Positions 25,105 to 34,051 of a DNA stretch of 52,835 bases are shown in pieces; position 1 is the stretch's first letter, and each line of letters opens with the position of its first letter. The stretch comes from Campylobacterales bacterium. GTDB lineage: Bacteria > Campylobacterota > Campylobacteria > Campylobacterales > JALSKU01. Below the pieces are notes generated by a model that saw nothing but the letters and a program-made list of their open reading frames with translations, made no database searches and was not told the origin of the DNA. The stretch is from contig JAMOOV010000061.1 of the NCBI GenBank assembly GCA_027065125.1, forward strand, positions 1 to 52,835, written 5' to 3'. A program made the position numbers and the translations under genes.

Positions 25105-26513
25105 TATATCTTTTGCTATTGCCCGCTGTTATTATGTTGGCTCTATCTTTTAGAAATATTGAAAAGATTAGATACATTTTGCCCATAACATCCTTTTTGA
25201 TACTTTTTCCATCTATAAAACTATTTTTTTTGCCAAAGCCGTATCATATATGGGGTGAGTATCTTGTTGCCGATAATTTAAGTGCCTATATCATGCTGGT
25301 CTCCTCGATAGTAGCCATATGTGTAACACTCTCTATAAGCACTATGGCTTTACATATCAAGATAAGCGACAAAGCGAATGCGAGATTTTATAGATTTTTT
25401 GCGATATTTTGGATAGGTTTGAGTATATCCATAGTGGCGAACAATATGGGTTTATATTGGATAGGTCTTGAGAGTGCAACTTTGAGTACAGTTTATATGA
25501 TAAAGACAAATCACACCTCTTTTGCCAGAAAAGAGGCTTGGAACTATATGATAGTGGGAGCTATTGCTATATCTCTTATCCTTTTTGGTATCATTTTGAT
25601 ATATGCAAGTGCCAAGCCGATACTTGGGGAAGATGCTATGAATTTTTCAGCACTTTTACTTCATGCAAAAGAGATAAAGGCTCCGTTTTTGTTTGAGATA
25701 GGTTTTGCGATCGCAGTTTTGGGAATGTTTATAAAGATGGGATTTTTTCCTATGAATTTATGGTTGGCAAATATAGAAAGAGCCTCTTTCTATCCGGTTG
25801 CCGCACTTTTTAGCGGTATTTTAGAGAGTGCCGTGATTATCGGTTTTTTTAGGTTTAGCAAAATTGCAGATGCAGTAAATCCTCTACATGTTTTTATTTT
25901 TGTCTTTATATATACGATTTTAACGATATTTATAGTCTCTTTTTTAATATATAGGGCAAAAGATTTTATGAGACTTTTTTCTCTTTCCGGTGTAGAACAT
26001 ATGGCTATCATAGCTCTTTTTTGGGCAAGTGGCGGAGTTTTTGCCGCACTTTTACACTTCGGGGCTCATGCTTTTTTAAAACCGGCTCTGTTTTTATCGA
26101 CGGGAGTATTGGAGTCAAATGGTCAATACAAAATAGCCGGTGCATTAAAGGGGTATAGAGGCATAAAAGGTAAAATTTTTTACTACTTAAGTGCTTTGTT
26201 TTTGCTCTCTATTATCTCCATACCGCCAAGTCCTATGTTTTTTTCCGAACTATACGGTTTTGGAGCTATGATAGATATGGCAAAAGAGAATAAACATCTT
26301 CTTTTGATGATAGGTGCTATCACCTTTTTGTTGCTGTTGCTCTCTGTTATATTTTACAAATTTGTCGAAATTTACCAATCTATGAAATATGAAGGAAAAG
26401 AGGAGAAAAAAGAGGTTTATGGTAATGAAGTATTGGCTCTTATTATTTTTGCTATCTCTTTGGCTCTTTTGCTGACTCCTTGGAGTTTTGAGTTTTTAAG
26501 GAGTTTATCATGA
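25101..26513 (+). CDS. HyfF-like antiporter-type membrane subunit of the Ehr complex
   Basis: Second antiporter-like subunit, 470 residues, resembling hydrogenase-4 component F and NuoM/N. Signatures are the helix LYWIGLESATLSTVYMI with its membrane glutamate, AVLGMFIKMGFFPMNLWLANIERASFYPVAALFSGILESA with the charged channel residues, and HFGAHAFLKPALFLSTGVLE. The start codon is GTG, overlapping the upstream stop; the end overlaps the large-subunit gene by four bases. With the HyfB-like subunit it gives the complex two antiporter-type units, suggesting more than one ion moved per turnover, which is inference. Confidence 0.9.
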   Translation: MIYLLLLPAVIMLALSFRNIEKIRYILPITSFLILFPSIKLFFLPKPYHIWGEYLVADNLSAYIMLVSSIVAICVTLSISTMALHIKISDKANARFYRFFAIFWIGLSISIVANNMGLYWIGLESATLSTVYMIKTNHTSFARKEAWNYMIVGAIAISLILFGIILIYASAKPILGEDAMNFSALLLHAKEIKAPFLFEIGFAIAVLGMFIKMGFFPMNLWLANIERASFYPVAALFSGILESAVIIGFFRFSKIADAVNPLHVFIFVFIYTILTIFIVSFLIYRAKDFMRLFSLSGVEHMAIIALFWASGGVFAALLHFGAHAFLKPALFLSTGVLESNGQYKIAGALKGYRGIKGKIFYYLSALFLLSIISIPPSPMFFSELYGFGAMIDMAKENKHLLLMIGAITFLLLLLSVIFYKFVEIYQSMKYEGKEEKKEVYGNEVLALIIFAISLALLLTPWSFEFLRSLS

Positions 26514-27880
26514 GAGATAGACTTATAGCGAGGTTTGGCATAGAAAATAGTGACAACTTTGAAGTTTTGACGATTTTTGATAAAAAAATAGATAGAGAGA
26601 TTTTAGATAAAAACAATCCCATTTTAGACTCTCTATCATCAAAGTATTCAACCGCCGTTTGGTTTGAAAGAAAGATGAGGGATGATTTCGGTATAGAGAT
26701 AAAGGGCAGTTTTGACAACAGACCTCTTTTGCGACACGAAAGATTTCCTGCTATCAATCCTTTAAGAAAAGATTTTGACGGCAAAAGAGTGGAGTTCGGT
26801 GATTTTAAACCGTATAAGTATGAAACCGTGAAGGGTGATGGGGTTTTTCAAGTTTCGGTTGGTCCTATTCATGCAGGTATCATTGAGCCTGGACATTTTC
26901 ACTTTTCCCAAAGCGGAGAGAGGATGCTACATCTTGAGGTGAGGCACTTTTACACATACAGAGGCATAGAAAAGTCTCTTGAGGGAAAAGATTGGTTTGA
27001 GTGCAAAAAAAGTATTGAGAGGATAAGCGGTAATGAGAGTATAGCTTATCAGATAGCATGGTTTGATATATTTACTCAAGCGACACAGCAGGAGTATCCT
27101 GTAGAGTTAAAAAAATACCACTGTATGCTTTTGGAGTTTGAGAGAGTTGCTCATCACTTGACGGATATCGGTTTTATCCCGAACGATGCCGGTTTTGGTG
27201 CCGCTTTGGCTTATGCCTCTATGATGGCTGAAGATGTAAGAGAGATGCTAAAAAAGATTTGCTCTCATAGATTTGGTTTCGAGGGAGTGGATTTTGAAGT
27301 CAAAGGTTATGATAAAGAGGCGGTTTTAAAGTTTGTAGATGAGTTGCAAGATAAAATTGAGTGGTTTGAGGATTGGATAGTGGATATCCCATCCTTGTGG
27401 GATAGATTTGATACTACCGGCATCTTAAGTAAAAAAAGAGCTTTAAAATACGGCACGGTAGGAGTAGTGGCAAGGGCAAGCGGAGTTGAGATAGATACGA
27501 GAAATAGTGAGTTTTATAAGAGCTTCGGATTTGCTTTACAAAGTGAAAAAAGCGGAGATGTTTCGGCAAGATTTAAACTTAGGATCAAAGAGATATACAA
27601 CTCCATAACTATGATAAGAAATTTTATAGGTGGTTTTGATGAGGTTGAAAAGATGGTTGATTTTAAGGATGGAGAGTATATGAGTTTTGTTGAAAGCTCC
27701 ATAGGCGAACTTTTTATGTATGTTAGATTTAAAGATAATCTTGTCGAGAGGTTTTATGTCAGAGATCCAAGTTTTATAAATTGGCAAAGTTTATATCTGA
27801 TGATGGAGAGAGATATTATAGCGGATTTTCCTCTCATCAATAAAAGTTGCGATCTTAGCTATGCAGGATGTGATCTATGA
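26510..27880 (+). CDS. NiFe-hydrogenase large-subunit homologue lacking the NiFe cysteines (Ehr large subunit, NuoCD-like)
   Basis: Homologue of HyfG/HycE and of complex I NuoC-NuoD, 456 residues. Residues 1-85 are a shortened NuoC-like domain (FERKMRDDFGIEI, LLRHERFP). The rest is the large-subunit fold (VGPIHAGIIEPGHFHF, YTYRGIEKSLEGKDW, LLEFERVAHHL, GTVGVVARASGVEIDTR). The L1 site, CGxC in hydrogenases, reads RISGNES at 171-177. The L2 site, DPCxxC, reads SCDLSYAGCDL at the C terminus, with Cys447 and Cys454 only and wrong spacing. There is also no C-terminal processing extension. It therefore cannot bind NiFe in the usual way and belongs with Ehr-type proteins between group 4 hydrogenases and complex I. 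Electron acceptor unknown; a quinone-like or other site is possible. Confidence 0.9.
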   Translation: MRDRLIARFGIENSDNFEVLTIFDKKIDREILDKNNPILDSLSSKYSTAVWFERKMRDDFGIEIKGSFDNRPLLRHERFPAINPLRKDFDGKRVEFGDFKPYKYETVKGDGVFQVSVGPIHAGIIEPGHFHFSQSGERMLHLEVRHFYTYRGIEKSLEGKDWFECKKSIERISGNESIAYQIAWFDIFTQATQQEYPVELKKYHCMLLEFERVAHHLTDIGFIPNDAGFGAALAYASMMAEDVREMLKKICSHRFGFEGVDFEVKGYDKEAVLKFVDELQDKIEWFEDWIVDIPSLWDRFDTTGILSKKRALKYGTVGVVARASGVEIDTRNSEFYKSFGFALQSEKSGDVSARFKLRIKEIYNSITMIRNFIGGFDEVEKMVDFKDGEYMSFVESSIGELFMYVRFKDNLVERFYVRDPSFINWQSLYLMMERDIIADFPLINKSCDLSYAGCDL

Positions 27881-28398
27881 TAAAGTTTTGGCAAAAGAGG
27901 ATAAAAAGCCCCTTGATGACGAGAGATATCCAAGTGGATGATGAATTGAAAGATTTAAGAGGCAGATTAAAAAATGAGATAAAAAAGAGGTTTGCCGGAA
28001 GTTTGTCTATCAGGATGGTGAGTGCCGGAAGTTGCAATGCATGTGAAGCCGAATGTAATGCTCTTTCAAATCCCTACTACGATCTTGAGAGGCTTGGTAT
28101 CCGTTTTGTAGCAAGTCCCAGACATGCCGATGTCATGCTTCTTAGCGGAGTTGTGGGAGTCAATATGTATCATCATGTATTGGATGCTTATAAGCAGATG
28201 CCAAAGCCCTCTTTTGTTATAACTCTTGGAGATTGTCCCGTTTTGGAGGGAGCTTTTAAAGAGAGTTTTGCAGTTTTTGGAGCCGATAAGCTAAATATCC
28301 CCATAGATTATCATATAGAGGGTTGTCCTCCGACTCCAAAACAGATCATAAGGGGTTTTTTAGGGTTTTTAAAGTCTATATCAATCCCCGAAAAATAG
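27877..28398 (+). CDS. NuoB/HyfI-like iron-sulfur small subunit of the Ehr complex
   Basis: Small subunit of 173 residues that carries the proximal [4Fe-4S] cluster (complex I N2). Cluster ligands appear intact: Cys53 and Cys56 in SCNACEAEC, Cys120 in GDCPVLEG, and Cys150 in GCPPTP. The Cx2C spacing is that of hydrogenases rather than the tandem CC of NuoB. The complex can therefore still carry electrons to the large subunit although NiFe ligands are missing there. No NuoI/HyfH-type or HyfA-type ferredoxin gene follows. The end overlaps the convergent methyltransferase gene by 18 bases. Confidence 0.92.
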   Translation: MIKFWQKRIKSPLMTRDIQVDDELKDLRGRLKNEIKKRFAGSLSIRMVSAGSCNACEAECNALSNPYYDLERLGIRFVASPRHADVMLLSGVVGVNMYHHVLDAYKQMPKPSFVITLGDCPVLEGAFKESFAVFGADKLNIPIDYHIEGCPPTPKQIIRGFLGFLKSISIPEK

Positions 28399-28911
28399 TC
28401 TCTTGTAGCACTCTATATCTTTGCTGAAGATTGGAGTTTTGTTTTTGTATCTTATATAATCTTCCCCGAATTTGCCGTAAGCTTCCCTCTCTTCGAATAT
28501 AAGCACCATAATGAGTATAAAAATCATCTCAAGAGGAGATATGAAGAGTATAAAGGTGGGTGAGCCGACTATAAGTGCTAAACTTAGAGGTATAAAAGAG
28601 AGTCCAAAAAGCATAGGGTGTCTAAAGCACTCAAATATACCCGATGTTACAAGCTTGTTTGTCTCGAGTCTTGGTATCTCCCCCTCTCTACCTCTTTTTT
28701 TTAACTCTCTGCCTCCCACTTTTGCGGCATTAAAGGAGAGTTTCATCATCAAAAATCCCACTACAAAAGTGATGATATGAAAAGGTATATTGAAAAAAAT
28801 CTTTCTAAAATATACAAGATCATATTTGATGCCGAAATATACTCCTCCGACAAGTATAAATATCCACAATAAAACTCTTATGACGACTGATGGGGTTGTT
28901 TTTATTTTCAT
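28381..28911 (-). CDS. Isoprenylcysteine carboxyl methyltransferase-like integral membrane protein
   Basis: Protein of 176 residues with four or five hydrophobic helices and the PEMT/ICMT fingerprint near the end: FRHPMLFGLSFIP followed by EEREAYGKFGEDYIRYKNKTP. Bacterial members are predicted SAM-dependent methyltransferases of lipids or small molecules, mostly unassigned. It is alone on the minus strand between the Ehr operon and the chemoreceptor. The ATG has no Shine-Dalgarno, and a TATAAT ends only seven bases before it, so the mRNA may be leaderless. The next in-frame ATG would remove the first helix. Confidence 0.78.
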   Translation of the reverse strand: MKIKTTPSVVIRVLLWIFILVGGVYFGIKYDLVYFRKIFFNIPFHIITFVVGFLMMKLSFNAAKVGGRELKKRGREGEIPRLETNKLVTSGIFECFRHPMLFGLSFIPLSLALIVGSPTFILFISPLEMIFILIMVLIFEEREAYGKFGEDYIRYKNKTPIFSKDIECYKRLFFGD

Positions 28912-28935
28912 AGTTATAATTATATCAAATTAATA

Positions 28936-28962
28936 TTGATGTAAATTTTAATAAGGTACAAT
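28936..28962 (+). promoter_or_regulatory. Possible sigma-70 promoter of the chemoreceptor gene
   Basis: TTGATG at 28936-28941 and TACAAT at 28957-28962 are 15 bases apart, in the short gap between the divergent methyltransferase and the chemoreceptor. The spacing is slightly short. A strong ribosome site (AGGAGGAAGG) precedes the chemoreceptor ATG. Confidence 0.4.
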
Positions 28963-28994
28963 AAGTCAAACATAAACAATAGAAGGAGGAAGGT

Positions 28995-30086
28995 ATGTTT
29001 TCCGGAGGAAGGATAAGAGAGCTTGAAAGCGAAATCGAAGCCTTAAAAGAGAAGAATCAAAAGCTTAAGAGTGAACTTCAAAAGTGTCAGGATGAAAAAA
29101 ATAGTTTACTGCACGGTAATACACAGGAAGAAGGTGGCAATGATGATGCCAAAGTAAAGATTCTTGATATTGTATTGGATAGTTATAATAGCGGAGTTGA
29201 GTTTTTGCAAGATACAATAGAGGAAAATTTATCTATGCTTAAAACCGCAGACGAATTAAACAGCGATAATGATAAAGAGATGAACGAGATAGAACAAAAT
29301 ACCGATAAAGTGGTTGAGTCTATGCAGAAGATTGAAGAGATCACTGTCGGGTTGCAAGATGATTCAAATGCTCTAAATGACCATGTAAACTCTATAGCTG
29401 ATATCATCAATCTCATAAAAGATATTAGTGATCAAACCAATCTTTTGGCATTAAATGCCGCTATTGAAGCTGCAAGAGCCGGAGAGCATGGAAGAGGTTT
29501 TGCTGTAGTTGCAGATGAGGTTAGAAAATTGGCAGAGAGAACTCAAAAGGCTACTCAAGAAGTTGAGATCAATATAAGCACACTCAAACAAAGCACTTCA
29601 ACGATACTTGGAGCTACGGAAACTTTTAGAGAAGAGTCGGCAAAAGGGGTGGAGGTTTTGGACAATTTTAAAGAAACGGCCGACAGAGCGAGAGAAAATT
29701 CCAAAAAAATTCAAGATTTGACTACAAATATAACAAGAGAGATGCATATAAGTAATGGTAAAATTGACCATATAAAACTTAAACTTAAGGGGTATCAATC
29801 TATAATAGAGAATCAAAAAATAGATATCATAGATGAAAACAGTTGCAGGTTCGGCAAATGGTTTAAAGATGAGGCTGCAAAGCTGTTGTCAAAAAATCCT
29901 CAAATAATTCATAAAATAGATGAAGACCATAAAAATGTGCATCAATTGATTAAAAAAGCACTCGATAAGTATTTTGCATCTCATAACTTGGATGAAATTA
30001 TCCCTCTAATTAAACAAACTGAGCATTATAGCGAAGAAGCATTTGAGATATTGCTAGAGGCGATTAAAGAGGTGAGAGTTTGTTGA
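28995..30086 (+). CDS. Soluble methyl-accepting chemotaxis protein with C-terminal CZB zinc-binding domain
   Basis: Chemoreceptor of 363 residues with no signal peptide or membrane helix. A coiled coil (residues 5-35) leads into a signalling domain with the highly conserved hairpin tip [19 protein letters not shown] and [18 protein letters not shown]. The end is a CZB domain: a histidine in [12 protein letters not shown], the cysteine in SCRFGKWF, and histidines in [11 protein letters not shown], giving the 3His/1Cys zinc site. The layout equals H. pylori TlpD and its relatives, cytosolic receptors linked to oxidative stress, hypochlorite or energy state. There is no ligand-binding domain at the N terminus, so sensing is probably through CZB. 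Confidence 0.92.
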   Translation: MFSGGRIRELESEIEALKEKNQKLKSELQKCQDEKNSLLHGNTQEEGGNDDAKVKILDIVLDSYNSGVEFLQDTIEENLSMLKTADELNSDNDKEMNEIEQNTDKVVESMQKIEEITVGLQDDSNALNDHVNSIADIINLIKDISDQTNLLALNAAIEAARAGEHGRGFAVVADEVRKLAERTQKATQEVEINISTLKQSTSTILGATETFREESAKGVEVLDNFKETADRARENSKKIQDLTTNITREMHISNGKIDHIKLKLKGYQSIIENQKIDIIDENSCRFGKWFKDEAAKLLSKNPQIIHKIDEDHKNVHQLIKKALDKYFASHNLDEIIPLIKQTEHYSEEAFEILLEAIKEVRVC

Positions 30087-30116
30087 AAATATAGGAGGTT
30101 TTCCCTCCTATATTTT
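30086..30116. terminator. Bidirectional rho-independent-type terminator
   Basis: A perfect 13-base inverted repeat (AAAATATAGGAGG / CCTCCTATATTTT) with a 5-base loop lies between the chemoreceptor stop and the stop of the convergent 62-codon gene, overlapping both by one or two bases. The A/T ends of the stem give a U-rich tail in both directions. Confidence 0.85.
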
Positions 30117-30303
30117 ATATAAGCCCATACTCGTCAGGCATATAGTCAAGTTCTACTTTGTGTCTTTTTGCTCTTATAGTTACTCCTTTTTCAGCTTTCA
30201 AATCTTCCAAAAAATCTTTTATCTTTTTATCAAGATTTTCCTCTTTTTCGATAATATCAGGATCGTATGTTATCTTTATATCTACAACTTTGTGATTTTT
30301 CAT
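30115..30303 (-). CDS. Small conserved-looking hypothetical protein downstream of acs
   Basis: Protein of 62 residues, charged and soluble, with a predicted strand (VVDIKITYDP), a helix rich in Glu and Lys (ENLDKKIKDFLEDLK), and a tail VELDYMPDEYGLI. I do not recognise the family. It is likely real: AGGAGATAAAA precedes the ATG, it starts nine bases after the acs stop on the same strand, and its stop coincides with the shared terminator, so it is the last gene of satP-acs. Confidence 0.68.
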   Translation of the reverse strand: MKNHKVVDIKITYDPDIIEKEENLDKKIKDFLEDLKAEKGVTIRAKRHKVELDYMPDEYGLI

Positions 30304-30312
30304 TTTTATCTC

Positions 30313-32253
30313 CTATCTATTTTTAAATTTATTTTCTATTTTACCGACTATGGAAGAGTCCTCTATGGTAGAAATATCTTGAGTTATCTCTTCGCCTTTT
30401 GCTATCGTTCTTAATATTCTTCGCATGATTTTTCCACTTCTGGTTTTTGGTAAACCTGGAACTATAAGTATATCATCGGCTTTTGCGATAGGTCCTATCT
30501 CTTTTATGATGAGGGCATTGATATTTTTTAGAAGTGTATCTTTTTCTATCTCTTTTTTCAGTACAATATAAGCAAATATACTCTCTCCTTTTATATCATC
30601 AGGTTTGCCGATAACAGCAACTTCCGCCACATGTTCTTCGTGTCCTATGACACCTTCTATCTCAGCGGTTCCCAGTCTATGTCCGGAAACATTGATAACA
30701 TCATCGGTTCTACCGGTTATAAAAATATAGCCATCTTCGTCATATATGGCAGCATCACCTGAAAAGTAAACCGGTTTTCCATCTTTTTTGCAATCTCCGA
30801 AATATGATTTTTTAAATCTTTCGGGATCTCCCCATATAGTTCTTATCATACTCGGCCATGGCTTTGTGATACAAAGAAGTCCTTTTTCTCCTTTAGGAGT
30901 TGGATTTCCTTCTTCATCAATGATTTCTGCTTTGATTCCGGGAAGTGGAAATGTAGCAGACCCCGGTTTTATAGGTGTAGCTCCGGGAAGTGGGCTTATG
31001 ATATGTCCACCGGTTTCAGTTTGCCACCAAGTATCTACTATCGGACATTTTCCTCTGCCTATAGTCTCATAATACCACATCCAAGCATCCGGATTGATAG
31101 GTTCACCGACGGTTCCAAGTACCTTTAAGCTACTTAGATCGTATTTTGCAGGCTCATCAGCTCCGACTTTATGTAATAGTCTTATGGCAGTTGGAGCCGT
31201 GTAGAATTGATTTACTCTAAGCTCTTCTATCATTTTCCACCATCTTCCGGCATCAGGATATAAAGGCACACCCTCGTACATTACCGTTGTAGCACCTATG
31301 GCAAGAGGTCCGTAAACTATATATGTATGTCCTGTTATCCAACCTACATCGGCAGTACACCAAAATGTATCATTTTCTTTTACATCAAAGACATTCTCCA
31401 TAGTATATTGTGCCCATAGGATATACCCCGCTCCTGAGTGTTGTACACCTTTTGGTTTACCGGTACTTCCGGAAGTGTATAGTAAAAATAGAGGATCTTC
31501 GCTATCCATCTCTTCAGCTTCGCAAAATTCGGACTCATTTTTTATAAGATCGTTATATATATGGTCTCTACCTTCGACCATATCAACTTCTTCATAATTT
31601 CTTTGAACCATTAAAACATTTTCAACACATTCACAACCCTCTTCCAAAGCTTTGTCAACTATCGGTTTTAAAAGATAAGGGTTTCCTCTTCTGTATGCTC
31701 CGTCAGCTGTTATGACAACTTTTGCTCCGGCATCTATAATCCTATCTCTTAAAGCTTCCGCACTAAATCCACCGAAAACTACCGAATGTATAGCCCCTAT
31801 CTTAGCACAAGCCAACATGGCAAATGCAGCTTCGGGAATCATAGGCATATAGATAACTACTCTATCTCCCTTTTTTACTCCAAATTGATTTTTAAGAAGA
31901 TTGGCAAATCTATTTACTCTATAATATAGTAAAAGATATGTTATGATTCTTCTTGAACCGTCTTCTCCTTCCCAGATGATAGCGGCTTTATTTTTTCTCG
32001 TATCAAGATGTCTTCCGATACATTGATGAGTTATATTTAATTTTCCGTTTGTAAACCACTTGTAAAACGGAGCATCACTCTCATCAAGAACCTTATCATA
32101 AGGTTTAAACCACTTTATCTTTTCTTTGGCAAGTTTATCCCAATATGCTTCATAATCATCATCAACCTCTGCACAAATTTCACGATATTCGCACATATTT
32201 TTTATGTTAGCCTGTTTGCTAAACTCTCTATTTGGATAAAATATTCTGCTCAT
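30313..32253 (-). CDS. acs: Acetyl-CoA synthetase (AMP-forming)
   Basis: Activates acetate with ATP and CoA to acetyl-CoA. The full-length 646-residue enzyme has [14 protein letters not shown] (phosphate loop), [32 protein letters not shown] in pieces, the hinge [10 protein letters not shown], and the catalytic/acetylatable lysine in [12 protein letters not shown] strong AGAGGAGA ribosome site precedes the ATG. It lies 31 bases after satP, the acetate transporter, so uptake and activation are coexpressed. Confidence 0.98.
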   Translation of the reverse strand: MSRIFYPNREFSKQANIKNMCEYREICAEVDDDYEAYWDKLAKEKIKWFKPYDKVLDESDAPFYKWFTNGKLNITHQCIGRHLDTRKNKAAIIWEGEDGSRRIITYLLLYYRVNRFANLLKNQFGVKKGDRVVIYMPMIPEAAFAMLACAKIGAIHSVVFGGFSAEALRDRIIDAGAKVVITADGAYRRGNPYLLKPIVDKALEEGCECVENVLMVQRNYEEVDMVEGRDHIYNDLIKNESEFCEAEEMDSEDPLFLLYTSGSTGKPKGVQHSGAGYILWAQYTMENVFDVKENDTFWCTADVGWITGHTYIVYGPLAIGATTVMYEGVPLYPDAGRWWKMIEELRVNQFYTAPTAIRLLHKVGADEPAKYDLSSLKVLGTVGEPINPDAWMWYYETIGRGKCPIVDTWWQTETGGHIISPLPGATPIKPGSATFPLPGIKAEIIDEEGNPTPKGEKGLLCITKPWPSMIRTIWGDPERFKKSYFGDCKKDGKPVYFSGDAAIYDEDGYIFITGRTDDVINVSGHRLGTAEIEGVIGHEEHVAEVAVIGKPDDIKGESIFAYIVLKKEIEKDTLLKNINALIIKEIGPIAKADDILIVPGLPKTRSGKIMRRILRTIAKGEEITQDISTIEDSSIVGKIENKFKNR

Positions 32254-32284
32254 TTAATCTCCTCTTTTATAAATTTTGTTATCT

Positions 32285-32863
32285 TTATCTCCAAGCTTTT
32301 CCTACCGGTAAATTGACACCCGTATCGGCAAAAACTACATGAGCCATTAGGTACCAAGCTGAAAATGCACATATCATCAAATCCCAAGCAGCCAATGTGC
32401 CGAAAAATGCATTTCCTGTAAAGTCTTTCAATGTCAAACCTAAAAATCCCAAAAATAGTGTCAAAAATACAAATGCTAAAGTTCCGTTATATTTCATAGA
32501 ACCGATGAACATAATGCCGGTATATATAGTCCAAGCCAATAAAAAATATGCTACTTCCGGTGTAGTTAATTTTAATGCAGGATATGCTTTGACAATTTCG
32601 GGACTTGTGCCGAAAACAATAAAAAATGCCAATGCTATCCAAAATGCACCATAAGAAACAAAAGCACTAAATCCAAAATTATTTCCTACTCTAAATTCAA
32701 AAAAACCAGCAATTAATTGTGCCAAACCACCATAAAAAAATCCCAACCACAGCACAGGACCCACACCTATCCATCCTAAATTGTGACACTGCAATAAAAA
32801 TGTTGTCATTGCAAATCCTCCAAGACCAACTGCCGCGGGATTACCTAACTTTGTTTGCTCCAT
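32285..32863 (-). CDS. satP: Acetate uptake transporter, SatP/YaaH (GPR1/FUN34) family
   Basis: Six-helix membrane protein of 192 residues. The family start signature appears as LGNPAAVGLGGFAMTTFLL (usual NPAPLGL), followed by the FYGGLAQLIAGFFEFRVGNNFG segment seen throughout the family. It imports acetate or succinate with protons as a hexamer. It is the first gene of the satP-acs operon, with AGGAG at the ATG. About 170 bases separate it from divergent pfkA; I see no palindromic operator there. Confidence 0.9.
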   Translation of the reverse strand: MEQTKLGNPAAVGLGGFAMTTFLLQCHNLGWIGVGPVLWLGFFYGGLAQLIAGFFEFRVGNNFGFSAFVSYGAFWIALAFFIVFGTSPEIVKAYPALKLTTPEVAYFLLAWTIYTGIMFIGSMKYNGTLAFVFLTLFLGFLGLTLKDFTGNAFFGTLAAWDLMICAFSAWYLMAHVVFADTGVNLPVGKAWR

Positions 32864-33037
32864 ATTCTAATCTCCTTTTATGAATTTTATTTTAAACGAA
32901 ATATGTCTAAAATATTTAACAAAAGCAGTTTATCATATATATTTTTAAACTTTTTTTAAATTTAAAAAAAAGTTTTATAAAAGATTATTATATGTTTAGA
33001 TAAAATATTTTTCTGAAAAGATAATAAGGAGATAATG

Positions 33038-33997
33038 ATGTCAATAGCAATAATGTGTTCAGGAGGAGATGCACCGGGAATGAATCCGGCTATAAAGAGA
33101 TTTGTGGATTATGTTTATCTAAAAGGTAAAAAACCATATTTTATCTACAACGGATTGGAAGGCTTGATAGACAATAGTATAAAATTGGCAGAACATAAAG
33201 ATGTCAGCGGTATATTGCATAAAGGTGGAGCTATCATAGGCTCGTCAAGATCCAAGAGGTTTTATGAAAAGAGCTATAGGCAAAAAGCATATAAAAATCT
33301 AAAAAGATATGATATAAACTCTCTGGTTGTTTTGGGAGGTGACGGTAGTTTTAGGGCGATGGATGTGTTTAATAAAGAGTTTGATATAGATTTTATGGGT
33401 ATTCCCACTACTATAGATAATGATATTGCTCACAATGATTATTGTCTAGGGGTAGATACCGCTTTAAATGTTATAAGAGATGCAACCGATAAGATACGAG
33501 ATACCGCCTCGACATTCAAAAGAGGTTTTGTGATAGAAATCATGGGGAGAGAGTGCGGATATCTTTGTGCGGCATCGGCTATCTCTTGCGGAGCGGAATT
33601 GTGTCTGATACCGGAGGTTGAAACTGATTTGGAATTGGCTGAAAAGATACTAAAAAAGGAGATAGAGGAGGGTAGAAAATATATACTCTGTTTTGTTGCC
33701 GAAGGTACTAAAAAAAGCGATTTTATGGTGGAGTGGATAAGTGAAAGATTGGGATTTGAGACAAGAAAAAGTGTACTTGGTTATATACAAAGAGGGGGAA
33801 ATCCTACCGTTTATGATAGACTCATGGCATTTGAGTATGTAGTAAAAGCGGTTAATTCTCTTTGTAATAAAACTCATTTAAATAGTGTTGTAACCTATCA
33901 AAACGGTAGTTTTTCATACTGTAGTATAGATAAGATAGCAAACGATAAATATGAGCTTAGCCACAATATATCAGATATGTTAAATTATATCGGTTGA
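33038..33997 (+). CDS. pfkA: 6-phosphofructokinase (ATP-type by motif)
   Basis: Phosphorylates fructose-6-phosphate in glycolysis. The 319-residue protein has MCSGGDAPGMNPAI (ATP site), IGSSRSKRF, VLGGDGSFRAMD, the catalytic GIPTTIDNDI, and GYIQRGGNPTVYDR. GGDGS rather than GGDDS indicates ATP instead of pyrophosphate use; the Thr in PTTIDND replaces the usual Gly, neither ATP- nor PPi-type Lys. Two ATGs stand in tandem (33035, 33038); the second has the better six-base distance from AAGGAG. C. jejuni lacks this enzyme, so its presence points to a lineage able to run upper glycolysis. Confidence 0.93.
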   Translation: MSIAIMCSGGDAPGMNPAIKRFVDYVYLKGKKPYFIYNGLEGLIDNSIKLAEHKDVSGILHKGGAIIGSSRSKRFYEKSYRQKAYKNLKRYDINSLVVLGGDGSFRAMDVFNKEFDIDFMGIPTTIDNDIAHNDYCLGVDTALNVIRDATDKIRDTASTFKRGFVIEIMGRECGYLCAASAISCGAELCLIPEVETDLELAEKILKKEIEEGRKYILCFVAEGTKKSDFMVEWISERLGFETRKSVLGYIQRGGNPTVYDRLMAFEYVVKAVNSLCNKTHLNSVVTYQNGSFSYCSIDKIANDKYELSHNISDMLNYIG

Positions 33998-34020
33998 TAA
34001 ATTTGTTTGATATTTTATGG

Positions 34021-34026
34021 TATAAT
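34021..34026 (+). promoter_or_regulatory. Extended -10 promoter for rplI-hslV-hslU
   Basis: TATAAT preceded by TGG (TGN extended -10) lies 26 bases before the rplI ATG in the short gap after pfkA. No -35 is evident. Confidence 0.6.
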
Positions 34027-34051
34027 ATCTCAAAAATATAAAAGGTAGAAA

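Noticed and set aside
26510-28398. Reading the operon as a functional hydrogenase-4
   Set aside because: The large subunit has neither CGxC nor DPCxxC in register and no maturation tail, so an H2-evolving NiFe enzyme is not supported.
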